Positions 1-9,801 of a DNA stretch of 64,000 nucleotides are shown here, piece after piece (position 1 is the stretch's first letter; each line of letters begins with the position of its first letter). The notes under the pieces are model-generated. The model ran no database searches, was not told the DNA's origin, and worked only from the letters and a program-made list of their open reading frames with translations. The stretch is from Dentipellis sp. KUC8613. Taxonomy: Eukaryota; Basidiomycota; Agaricomycetes; Russulales; Hericiaceae. The stretch lies in contig NSJX01000028.1 of the NCBI GenBank assembly GCA_002286715.1, forward strand, positions 1-64,000, read 5' to 3'. The position numbers were made by a program, and so were the translations under genes.

Positions 1-383
1 AGGAAATGGGTCCGGTGACATTCAAGCTAAAGCTTCCGGCCCAATGGAGAATCCACCCGGTCTTCCATGCGTCCCTGCTGACCCCTTATCGCCAGACACA
101 TGCCCATGGACCCACGGCACCTCCGCCGCCTCCTGACCTTATCAAAGGAGAAGACTACTACGAGGTCCAAGAGATCCTCGATAGTCGACGCTATCGCGGA
201 CGGATCCAATACCTCGTGCGCTGGAAGGGCTATACTTCAGCCGAAGACACATGGGAACCAACAACACTATTGGCCGATACTGCACAAGAAGCCATAGATG
301 AATTCCACGAGGCGCACCCTGAGGCGATAAGCCCCACTTCACCACCGACAACCAAGAATAGACGTCGAGGGCGACGACTATAA
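1..383 (+). CDS. Ty3/gypsy pol C-terminus: integrase chromodomain (partial, 5' end outside window)
   Basis: The open frame runs in from the left edge and stops at 381-383. The visible protein starts with the end of an integrase (FKLKLPAQWRIHPVFHASLL, the short conserved block that precedes chromodomains in these elements). It continues into a chromodomain with YEVQEILDSRR, YLVRWKGY and DTWEP, and ends in a basic tail (KNRRRGRRL). Integrase chromodomains are known to steer insertion toward particular histone marks. No start codon is assigned because the real start lies upstream; the ATG at position 6 is internal. Confidence 0.9.
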   Translation, partial: EMGPVTFKLKLPAQWRIHPVFHASLLTPYRQTHAHGPTAPPPPPDLIKGEDYYEVQEILDSRRYRGRIQYLVRWKGYTSAEDTWEPTTLLADTAQEAIDEFHEAHPEAISPTSPPTTKNRRRGRRL

Positions 384-473
384 GAGAGGGGGTGAAACTC
401 ACTCAATCGACAGGATGCTCGTCTTCGACACCCTTCACATTCTACTCACTTTCATCGCCTCTACCTGCATAAC

Positions 474-1844
474 ATGTCTACTACTTCTCGCGTGTCTACT
501 ACGCTCAACCAGACAAACCGATCCCTTGTACCATACACCGGCACCCCAGCCCCATCTCGCGACCCATCCCCTGCCCCCAGCCTACAATACCCATCCACGC
601 CAGTCCCACCGACGTTCCCGTCGATAACTGCGATCCATAGAATCATCGACGACCCCAACCCATCGCAGGAGGACAGGGACACAGCGATCAGGTGGCTGTT
701 CTACCAAGGGAGCCTCGCAACTCGGACGCGGCTGGAAGAGCAAGCGGCGTTCTTGATACTGGAGAGGAGCGGATCCTTCAGGGACGGGACCAAGTGGCAG
801 CCTATTGCGCGACCGATAGCACGAGCGAACGACTGGGTCGAACACGCACGGATCACGGCAGAAAGGCAAGCAGAACAGGATGCGGAGATGAGGGACGCGG
901 ACGCTATAGAGCAGCAGAATGAAACGACGCCACCCCCACGAGGAGCATGGGAGGCGTTTAGGGAGTTGGAGTATGGCAGCGAGGATTCAAAGGACAAAGA
1001 GTCAGAGAAGGGCGACCACCAAGAAAACACAATACCCATTCCCATTCCACCACCACATGCTCCTCATCCACTCGCTCTGCTACAACAAGAAAATCGGGAC
1101 ACCAAGTTCGATGGCGACCTCCTCACATGTCCGACGCTCAGGAGGGCGGTGAATGCTCTAGTCAAAAGATTCAAGGGACGGCAAACCGCAGATGGAGCTA
1201 GAGCGGAGGATGTGTGGGACAGTTATGCTGAATCACACCGATCCATGCGAGCAATGGAGGAAACAATTATCGATGCCTTCGATCGCTATGGAGAAATCGA
1301 ACACCAGCGGTGGACGGCAGAACACGATTTTGAACAGTTGGGCATGGGCGACTACTTGAGAGGGTTGGAGCAGAGGGCGCGAGTGGCACGAGGAGGTCTC
1401 AAGGCAGCGGTCGACAACACCAGGATCAGGCCGCAGGGAGACAGCGAGGGAGAGTCGAGTGACGCAGAAGACGGACCACCACCCTTCAAAAAGCCCAGGA
1501 AGGATACCCCCTATCCGTCCGCTATTGCACCTACTCCAGGACGCTACCGCGGACATCTGATGCGAGGCCTACACGAGACGGCACCAGGTCAAGACGCAGG
1601 ACCTTGGAAGGGAAAGCCGAAGAACTGGGGTCCCAAACCACCAAGTGACGTGCCTGATGACTGGTCAGGGAGTGATATCCCTAACAATGTCAACGAGTGG
1701 GTCGCTATCATCGACAAACGCGATGAGGCACGCAAGGAAGCAAGGAAGGCACGGGCAGAGAGACACCTGAAGGAGCTCGAGAAGATGGAGACGGACCTCG
1801 ACAAGATGAAGAAGCAGTGGCAGGAAGGAGACGCACAGGATTAG
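474..1844 (+). CDS. Extra retrotransposon ORF between pol and 3' LTR, function unknown
   Basis: A 456-residue intact ORF starts 90 bp after pol and ends 36 bp before the LTR, so it belongs to the element. I recognise no domain. The N-terminus (about residues 1-55) is Ser/Thr/Pro-rich; residues 70-150 look helical and charged; there is an acidic stretch around 160-175, a helical middle (about 210-315), a KKPRK basic patch near 340, and a strongly charged coiled-coil-like C-terminus (about 405-456). No signal peptide, no membrane segment and no CCHC zinc knuckle are visible, which argues against an envelope protein or gag. It could be a nucleic-acid-binding or assembly accessory protein. Position, not sequence, is the main evidence for its link to the element. 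Confidence 0.7.
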   Translation: MSTTSRVSTTLNQTNRSLVPYTGTPAPSRDPSPAPSLQYPSTPVPPTFPSITAIHRIIDDPNPSQEDRDTAIRWLFYQGSLATRTRLEEQAAFLILERSGSFRDGTKWQPIARPIARANDWVEHARITAERQAEQDAEMRDADAIEQQNETTPPPRGAWEAFRELEYGSEDSKDKESEKGDHQENTIPIPIPPPHAPHPLALLQQENRDTKFDGDLLTCPTLRRAVNALVKRFKGRQTADGARAEDVWDSYAESHRSMRAMEETIIDAFDRYGEIEHQRWTAEHDFEQLGMGDYLRGLEQRARVARGGLKAAVDNTRIRPQGDSEGESSDAEDGPPPFKKPRKDTPYPSAIAPTPGRYRGHLMRGLHETAPGQDAGPWKGKPKNWGPKPPSDVPDDWSGSDIPNNVNEWVAIIDKRDEARKEARKARAERHLKELEKMETDLDKMKKQWQEGDAQD

Positions 1845-1880
1845 ATGTCGAGGGCGACATTGGACTTAGCGGAGGGGTAA

Positions 1881-2274
1881 TGTTACGACCTGATACGAGC
1901 ACATGACTGACCTATGGCACCTGACTTCGTCTTGGACTATTACTAATTTCCTTTCGTATTACTGATACACTGACTGATACTGTACTATTCTTATCCGCCA
2001 GTACCATCCCATCCCCTTATCTCCTATCTCTACCACTTGCACTGGCGATGACCCACCGGCCCTAAACCCACTGTACTATAAGTATGACGACTCCAGTAGC
2101 TACAATCCTTAGCTTGTTCTCCTAAGTGTAGTACTCAATACACTGGGTTCTCATCTATCCCTTCGCTCTCGCTTGGTCTGACAGGCTAGGCTCTCTATAC
2201 CACAAGGCGTCTCCTTGTGCGTGAGTGTAGGAGTACCAAGGCCCGTGACCTGTCTCGGTCATCGGTCCTTACAG
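1881..2274 (+). repeat. 3' LTR of the Ty3/gypsy element
   Basis: A 394 bp segment starts tgttacgacc and ends ggtccttaca, the TG...CA ends of LTRs, right after a purine run (ggagggg, 1871-1877) that can serve as the polypurine tract. A tataag box lies at about 2077-2082 and could drive the promoter. The left LTR is outside the window, so boundaries rest on the TG/CA ends and context only. Confidence 0.75.
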
Positions 2275-3233
2275 AAATCCAAGTCTATCGCGAAAGGGAA
2301 CAGAGCTAAGGCTCAGACGTGTTCGGGTATATCGCAGCAAGACGACAAAATTGATTCAAGTCTCGTCAAGGATGCTCACCTGCGCAGGCTTGTCGAATGT
2401 CACGTTGAGCGACGCTGTCTGGTTGCTGAGTTCAACGACATGTTTGGCAGCCCAGGCGTGACTTCCCACGAATCGTGCCTCGTGGCCCAACGGCGTCTAC
2501 CCTGCTCCAGTTGTCTCGAGAGCGAGGCTGCGTTCATTTCTCTAGCAAAAGCTACCATGAAATCTCCACCTCTGTCGCCTTCGCATTCCCAGCCTCATCC
2601 GACAAACACTTCAGCCTCATCAACCAATATTGATCAGGACGGAGATGACAGTTTTGACACCGGGATTCATCGCACTCCCCTCACCAAGCCAATGCAACTC
2701 GAGGCGCAGGATGAGCTTCGCAAGTTCTTCCGTCTTTCTTACTTAGCCCGGAGGCCACAGACTCCCAAAGATTTGTATTCCCCATCTGTCTGCTACATGC
2801 CTAGCTCTATGCAGTTGGCTATCCTGAACCACTTCCATCTCATCCGTGATCGTGAGGCACTCGCGGGACTCCTCTCAGACTGGGAGTACCTAGAACAAGA
2901 TGGGAACAAGCTGTTTAACAACATCAAGAGGTTGAATGCCAAATTTGATACTCAGCACGAGGAGCGGAAGAAGGCAGCTGCCAAGAAAGCGGCCACGACG
3001 AGGAAACGCAAAGCTGACGAGAAGGCTGCATCAGAGGCTGCCGAAAATTTGGCTGGTGGGACCATTGACGGTATGTTCGTATTGCTGCGTGCGTGTCTTA
3101 TTGGTATTGAATTGATGCAGGTGTGGCACTGTCTTTCGATGTTCTCAATATCGAGGGACGGGAACGGGCTCCGCTCAGGTACGCTTACTCACTTGTATCT
3201 GTTTACACTCTGGTGTTCAGGACCAAGCCATAG
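2275..3233 (+). pseudogene. 3' remnant of a host gene cut by the LTR element (possibly RecQ-like helicase tail)
   Basis: An open frame continues from the LTR into unique sequence. Its first part contains spaced cysteines (RRCLVAEF ... HESC ... PCSSC) that loosely recall the zinc-binding region C-terminal to RecQ helicase cores; then a Ser/Pro linker and a Lys/Ala-rich helix (AAAKKAATTRKRKADEK). Two candidate introns fit GT-AG rules (3071-3120 and 3179-3220); splicing both leads to a stop at 3231-3233, while the unspliced frame runs to 3396 through a KRLRL basic tail. The 5' part of the gene would lie left of the retroelement. The RecQ guess is weak; a generic basidiomycete orphan is equally possible. 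Confidence 0.4.
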
Positions 3234-5384
3234 GCCTCGCAAGAGACTTCGTCTCGCTTCTCAGGCTGCCGATGCATCAGACTCTAGCAGTGACGAGAAC
3301 TACAACCCTTGCGGTCGGGGAGAGGCGGCAACTTCGCAGATTCACAATGCTCGTTCCCCAAACCGGATGCGACGCTCTGTTTCGAGACGGCCATAAGCTG
3401 CGGCCCATACCTTTTAATCGGAAGATGAGCATGGAATATGTTGTCTACAAAACGGCGTCAATATACAATAGGAGGATGACGGCGACACAGTCTTGCCTAC
3501 CCAAAGACGTGTGCGTGCTTCGAATATTACAACAGATGCACAAGAACGAGAATATGTAGAGATGTCTATTGTAGAAGAGAAACACATGGTGTTGACGGCC
3601 CGCATAGTTGAGGCCTGAAGGCGGCGATAGTGAGGGGAAAGGAAGTGCGACGCGCGTGACTCATGGCGACCGTCGTTCCCATGTAGGCGCCGGCCCCACA
3701 GTGACCTCAATTGCTTCCCCTTTATTATCAGTTCCTCAAGAAAACCCTATTGAATCTCAGTGTATTCAGGCTACTGTTATCGAGGTCTGAGGCCTTTCCA
3801 TGAGCTTTCCCGCACTGCGCATCGCACTCCTCCTTGCCATAAGTCGAGCACGCGTGACGTGTGACATGACGCTGGAACGCGAACCTCGCCCCTGTGACGG
3901 TTCAAACGTTCTCAAGCGGAAGCATTTCTTCCTACTCTCAGGGTACTAGTTTCGTCCTTCCTCCTATGAGACGAGTCTGCAAGGTTCGGTATGTGCTCTT
4001 TTCATCCTTCATTGAATTGGCTTGTTTAGTGGCCATGGGAACCTGACACTTGTTCGATAGGCCGAGCTACAACTTGAACAGCGATGCGACTCTACCAGGC
4101 TGCTCATCACGGACCAACCGTCCTTCGGCGGGAAAGAGATCCGGATGAGAAAAGGCCTCTTGTTATTGTGCGTGTTCCCGCTACGCGCGCCCGTCGCCGC
4201 AGCTCATCCTTCCCGCATACGTTCCCTCTAGCTACAAGCATGACAAGTTCAACCTCCTGAGCACGAGCTTGCGCCGCCGTCGCTTGTCGACGCGCTGTCG
4301 TGTCGATCACCCGTATCGCCTTGTCGAGTTGCATCGCCGTCTCGTGCTCAGCCGCCGCCCTATCTCGCGCTCGCGCCCTCTCGCGCCGTCTCCCCACCAT
4401 CTTACGCCGTCTCGAGCCTCCTCTTCCCTCGCTTGAGTTTCTGCAGTCTTCACTGACCGACGCCCCGCCGTGTCAAGTCCTTGTGCCGCCCTGCACGCCC
4501 CGCAGCGGCGCGAAACCCGTTCGACAGGGGCTCATGCGCTCCCTGCTCGCGTTCGCGCCGCCTCACGCGTGCTCTTACTGCCCCGCACGCCCTAGCGACG
4601 GCGCGTGAGGGACTTGTGCACTCCCACCGGCACGCGTTCTCGCGGTCTCGCTTGTGCTCTCGCTGCCCCGCATGCCCACGCGCCGCCCCACCCCAGCAAC
4701 TCTCGCACGTCGTGCCCTAGCGAGGCGCGACAGGCAGTCGCGCACTTGCCAGCTCCTGTCGTCGCTGCTGCAAACGAGTTCTCGCTGCCTCACGAGTTCT
4801 CGTTGACTCACAAGTTTTCGCCGCCCCATGCGACGCAGCACGCGCGTCTCGGACGCCACGCCGCGCGCCCTAGCAACGGCACGACAGACGGTCCCGTCGC
4901 GCCGCCCCCTGCGCTGTCACGCCACCTCGCATGCCTGTGCGGCCCCGCTCGACTTCACGCCGCCCCGTTCGCGCTCTCGCCGCCGCACGCGCCCCCACAA
5001 TGACACAGCGCGCATGTCTCGGATGGCACATGCCCTAGCAACGGCGCGATAGGCAGTCGGGCAGCTCGTGTCATCGCCGCCGCGCACGAGTTCTCGCTGC
5101 TTCGTACGAATTCGCCCCATGCGACGCAGCGCGCGCGTCTCGGGCGCCACGCCGCGCGCCCTAGCAACGGCACGACAGACGGTCCCGTCGCGCCGCCCCC
5201 CTGCGCTGTCACGCGGCCCCGCACACCCTCGCCCCGTCCCGCATGTGTTCGCCCCGCCCCGCACGCCTATTCGAGCATGCTGGAGTGCGTGGCTGGAACA
5301 CGGGGGCATTAAGAGCCTTCCTCATCCGCACATCATCGCGATCGACGGGCCCGCCAGAGGTGATACGTGAGCATTGATTTCTTG
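3234..5384. other. Intergenic stretch with GC-rich degenerate repeats
   Basis: No gene is supported here. From about 4100 the base composition turns very GC-rich with many short ORFs on both strands that overlap each other, have repetitive Arg/Ala/Pro-rich products and match nothing; I take them as by-products of composition. The repeat block itself is described separately. Confidence 0.6.
4560..5214. repeat. Degenerate tandem repeat block with ccctagc motif
   Basis: The hexamer ccctag followed by c(g/a)a recurs at 4590, 4715, 4868, 5033 and 5159, each within related sequence (acgg or ggcgcg next, then cacgaYagRcRgtc). The clearest pair is 4822-4923 versus 5113-5214, nearly identical and offset by 291 bp; 4715 onward and 5033 onward form a second, more diverged pair. 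This looks like a partly decayed minisatellite with a unit near 125-165 bp and a higher-order unit near 300 bp. Confidence 0.65.
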
Positions 5385-8300
5385 CTATATATCTATGTCT
5401 AAGCCTGGTATTACTAGCTGCCCATCTATATAAGTCATCGGGGCGTGCATGTACGTCGATGCATCTGCTGCATCCACAGGTAATGTGATTTCTGCATCTT
5501 CATTGTCCCAGTCGCGAGTGGAGCTGACAATGAAATCATTCAACTTTCCCCCTAGCCCAAGTGATTCAAAACCCCGGCTGTAATCATCTAGTGAATGGTG
5601 ACCGAAGTCACGTCCTTCGTGATGGGTATGCAGCTCGTTCTCGCGGCAGATACGCAGTGCCTCGATGTATTCGTTCATGAGATGCGGTGCGGAATGCTTC
5701 TTGGTACGAGGTGCAATCTGAACCAAGTCTTCCATCTCCTCCTTCAGGTGCAAGAAATGGTGGACATGCATGGATAAGACTTCACGATACCAGTCGTCGT
5801 CAAATTCCTTCCCCTTGTGCTGTGCAAGATCTTCGAGCCAGAAATTGAAATGCTCTTGCATGAGATCGAGAGGATGAAAACGACCGGGCTTCCCAGTCAG
5901 ATTGACAAGCCAATTGTTGAAGAGTGCGATTTTTGTTGGTTCAGGAAACTCGAGCTCAATAGAACACCACAGCTCAAGGACATAGCTTGTGTAGTTCGTA
6001 TTCCCGGCGCCCGCAAACGTGAAGATCCACAACTATCTCGAGGTATAAGTACTTGACGTTGATTAAGCACAGCACGGACTTACTTTCAGGATTTCCCAGG
6101 CGCGCCCAATGTCGCCACCGGCTATGGCGTGACATGCTTCAAGAAACCAGATCCCGTCTCGCACGAGGATGATGCTATTCGCCAATGCCCAGTCCCCACG
6201 AAATATTGGGCCCGAGGCAGCCTCCGAGTTGGTTTGACGAGTGTGCTCCGCACCAGAGTGGTCATTGTCGTCCGACGGTGCAGTCGGAGTCGACATTTCA
6301 ACGTCGGCGGAGGGGCTACCCTGATCATCAACCGGTCCGACGAGGGCTTGCTCGTACGCACGGTGGGTTGAGTACCGATCAGATAAAAGCTGCGCTATCG
6401 CAAGAAGTTCATCAATTGTTGGCAGGTCACCCGTGCGGGCCAGCCGGTCGAAAAATTCTGGAAGACCATCCTTTCCGCCCTTCAATTTAAAGTACAATCT
6501 AGAGGTGAGAGGATCAGTCAAGTCACTGAAATACATGCTCATATACATACTCCCAACAATGCAATATGTGTGCTCGGACGACGATCTCAATGAGCCGTGC
6601 GTAAGTGTAGAAGTCCACTTTCTTTAGATCGGACGGCTTCGGGATGCCGATTGCACGCGCGAAGTGATCAAGGGTTGAAGGATCATTCGGGTATGCTGCA
6701 CCCCATTTTCCACTACAAATACGACTGAGATCCGTCCACTTGGTATGCCAGAGCTCCAGCCCTGCGACGACAAATCGTAGTGACTTAAAATTCCCTGGCT
6801 GACTTCCAAGGTACCGCTTGATCTTGTTAACGCCCTCAAATGTCTTGCCGTCGCCGGTGAAGAAGAAAAGCTTGTTATCGAAGGTCTCCTCGTCAATCCC
6901 AAGCTGCTTCAGAAAGTCCATCAGTGCGTCCTTCATACCATGTGTTGTTGTTTCGTTTGCGGAGTTGGTGCCAAGCGGATGAATGGTAGAATGTCGGTGT
7001 GGGTTAATCTGATGTTTTTTGACATCTTCGGCAAAGAGCTGGGCCACATCAGTCTGATATGCTGTGAGAGCGGGTACAAAGAACACGAGGGCATTCAGCC
7101 AGTGGAGTGCAGAGACCTTTCGAAGGTGTGACCAATCCTTGCTTGCATGGATGTCTTCGACTGTAATAGTCTTCCGCTTACCCTCAGCGCGTTTTGCCAG
7201 AAGCGGTTCCAAATCGAATGCACCGAGTGGGCAGTCCTCCATCTCCACGGCAGTCGCCCCAGTGCCAATGATCATTCTAGTGCCACCACGTCCAATCCGA
7301 TAATCGCGCAGACGTGCAGTCGCCTGGACATTGTCTGCGACAACAATGTGTCGCACTGGATCCGGACCAGCATAAAGACGGCGAAGTGCCTCTCGCTTCC
7401 CCTTTGCCATCTGATACAAGGCCCTCCGAGTGGTTGAATAAGGGGTGCACTGCGCGAGGCGGCTTCCCACGCGATGGAGGGATTGGTGCGCTTTCGACGC
7501 AAAGAGCGAAAGACCGCGGCACAGCGCGAGTAAGTTTGCCCATGGATTTCGTGCATATACAAGTTCACTCATAATGCTTATGCCCACCTAGAGACGAGAA
7601 TCATCACCAGTGAATGATGAATAAAGAAAGATATTGCTCACAAGGTGTTTCGGTCGGTACGTTGTTTTTCGCTGACTAGAAATAACCTTCGGCTGCATGA
7701 ACTTCGATAATAGGTGCCATGTTACAGGCGAGAACATCTCGTAGGTCTTCTGTAGCCCATTGAATGTAAAGTTGCTGATGATATCCCAGGATGCAATCGG
7801 GTCTTTCGTTCTCCCTTTGCTCGGTGTCCGTGACGCGACTGGCGTTGTCCCATCCCGACCATCCGGTCGCCCTGGTATGCCTACATCCCGTCCTTCATCC
7901 GCATCCCTCGTCGAAGCATGACCGTTGTCAAGTTGTTCATCGTCAGCCCAGTCGTCGTCGTCGTCGTCGTTGTCGTCGTCTGTGGCAGTAACGGCTGAGC
8001 CCAGAGATGTTGATGGCTCTGCCGCCGCCGCGCGAACCTTCCTCGATGCCCGTACACGCAAGCCGGCTTTGTCGGACTGGAGGTAATTTGACTCTTTGAT
8101 GATCTTGTCAACTACTATTTGCAGTGCCCAGGTTGTCAGCGCAGGCTGGCCATATCCAATATCAGTGGGACGATGTGTTGTCGAGAATGCCCGAGCAGCA
8201 TCTGCGTGGTCATGGGGAGGACGACTATCTGTGTTGCGGTAAATTTGCTCAATAACATGGCTCAGTGTGTACCCTCCTCTGCCGGACAAAAAGATCGCGA

Positions 8301-8589
8301 CCAGTTGCTTATGACGTTCGCTGCGTGCAAAGGTTACGCCTGTACTCGGTACTTCAATGGTGTTGCTGAAAAGGTGAAAGAGAAACTCTCCAAGCGACAA
8401 CCGTGTCTCGTGAAGTGCCTCGAGGATATGGTCTATCTTCTGGGCAAGATTTCTCCGGGGTGTGTATGATCGCGGTCCTGGACTTCTTCCATGTTGTTGC
8501 ATGGGGCTCGGGCTTCCAGGGGAAGGCAATATATGGCCTGTGGGACGAGGCGTGCCGGGTGTTTCATGAATGAATTGGAAGGTCGACAT
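5385..8589 (-). CDS. DUF6589 domain protein
   Basis: Exons on the minus strand: 8589-7642, 7587-6551, 6498-6084, 6032-5385; introns of 54, 52 and 51 nt, total 1015 residues in frame. The ATG at 8589 (MSTFQF) is chosen because the frame upstream has no better start. The N-terminal third is Pro/Ser-rich, then carries an acidic run near residues 210-230 (DDDNDDDDDDWADDE). The rest matches DUF6589 as I know it from Agaricomycetes: DNVQATARLRDYRIGRGGTR, a GDGKT block, GLELWHTKWTDLSRI, and near the C-terminus NNWLVNLTGKPGRFHPLDLM followed by QEHFNFW. The biochemical role of DUF6589 is unknown to me; copies are numerous and often lie near mobile elements, so a transposon-associated role is an inference. 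The gene shows no stop or frameshift. Confidence 0.85.
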
Positions 8590-8900
8590 TGACGCAGTGT
8601 GAGGTATGATAGTGACACCGTCCTCGACTAGTGCTGCTGTGTTTATTTTTCGAAGGGGCATGCACTTCATAAACTTGCTGACTACCGCGTCAGACCACGT
8701 AAGACATACATTATCATTGCACAGACAACGTAAAACGTGTTCCTCAGCACGTCGAACATGTAAGCGGCATGGGTCGGCATTGCACTCAAGACGTCGACTT
8801 TCTTCGGCTATCGCCGAATTGGAGACCACCCGCAAGCCCTATCAAATTGGATGCAGACCTTAACAGAACGACTGTCTTCTGTTAAGGTCTGTGAAGGAGA
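8590..8900. other. Upstream region of the DUF6589 gene with a perfect hairpin
   Basis: This 311 bp stretch lies between the DUF6589 start and the inverted-repeat element. The minus-strand frame stays open up to 8835, so an upstream exon is possible, but it offers only internal ATGs. At 8854-8891 a 15 bp perfect inverted repeat (cagaccttaacagaa / ttctgttaaggtctg) with an 8 nt loop abuts the element's left end. Confidence 0.5.
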
Positions 8901-9637
8901 CTACCCCCTGGCTGGTCAATCACAGCTAACGAGCCGCCTTCCTTATCCGGGTAACAGATCTTATCGGCGTCGAGGTCACGGGACGACAGACGCGACTCAG
9001 CGAGTCGATACATTTGCTCGTCTCTCAGGCTCGGTCTCTCGTAGCACAAGTACTACTCAATATTTACCATTAAAACTTCACATGCTGTACTGTTATATGA
9101 TAAGGTACACATATAACTTTCGACTCAAATGAATGGCCTTTTTGTAAGCCAACAATCCCCGGTTGTTGTGGGCCACTGCCCGTGGTCACCAAATCTATTC
9201 ACTCCCTCCATGCCACTTATCCAAATTGACACGCTATATTTTCAAGATATGCCATGCTGAATCCTTATTCAAGCTGCAGGATCAAATTGAAGGGGTGAAA
9301 GGGAAGGAGCGGAGGAGCAGCGTCCTTTTTCGAGACGATGAAAAATCTGGTCAATGATGAACTCGAGCTTGATCAATGATCTGTTTCGTTCTTTTGGACA
9401 TGGACTTTGTGCTGACTGATGTCTTTATGAGTGTATAGTATTCCTTGATCATCTACACTGATATGATATCCTTTTGACGTGGATTTGCAGCCTGCACGAG
9501 CTCGCAAGACGACGAGAGACGGGATGCACACAATAACGATCTTATCTCGATGTTGATAAGATCCTGTCCGAATCGGGTCGTTATCACCCGGATAAGGAAA
9601 GCGGCTCGTTAGGTGTGATTGACCAGCCAGGGGGTAG
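8901..9637. mobile_element. Non-autonomous DNA element with 52 bp terminal inverted repeats
   Basis: Positions 8901-8952 (starting ctaccccctggctggtcaat) and 9586-9637 (reverse complement) match at 50 of 52 bases. Inside the arms, related blocks containing gatcttatc continue on both sides (8966-8974; 9539-9547 and 9555-9563), the right arm forming a small palindrome. No transposase frame exists in the 737 bp, so this is a MITE-like or deleted element. I see no clear target-site duplication in the flanks (gaaggaga left, atgactgt right), so its superfamily is open. Confidence 0.75.
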
Positions 9638-9801
9638 ATGACTGTAACGGCAACTGCCGGTAGGCTGTACAGGCCCTAGTTGCTGGACCGCGAGCCATTC
9701 GTTGCCCTCAATCCTTTGTCCCGCTCCAATGCAACTGGTGGTGAGCATCTAAAATAACGGTGACCTATTTTCAACTGACTTGATCTACGTAGGGTGACAC
9801 T

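Larger units (their letters stand above)
1..2274 (+). mobile_element. 3' part of a Ty3/gypsy LTR retrotransposon
   Basis: The window opens inside a chromodomain-bearing Ty3/gypsy element. In order it shows the end of pol with an integrase chromodomain (to 383), a second ORF (474-1844), a purine-rich primer-like stretch (about 1871-1877) and a 3' LTR (1881-2274). The 5' LTR, gag and most of pol lie outside the window, so target-site duplication and LTR identity cannot be tested here. The five bases directly after the LTR are gaaat, the expected right copy of a 5 bp target duplication. Both visible ORFs are intact, which suggests a fairly recent insertion. Confidence 0.85.

Noticed and set aside
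2215..2274. Start of the downstream ORF inside the LTR
   Set aside because: The frame merely stays open across the LTR end; there is no reason for translation to start there.
4605..5370. Several overlapping ORFs of 70-130 codons on both strands
   Set aside because: They lie in the GC-rich repeat block, overlap in all frames, and have low-complexity products.
5385..9637. DUF6589 gene and inverted-repeat element as one autonomous transposon
   Set aside because: Both terminal repeats lie on the same side of the gene, so the gene is outside the element.
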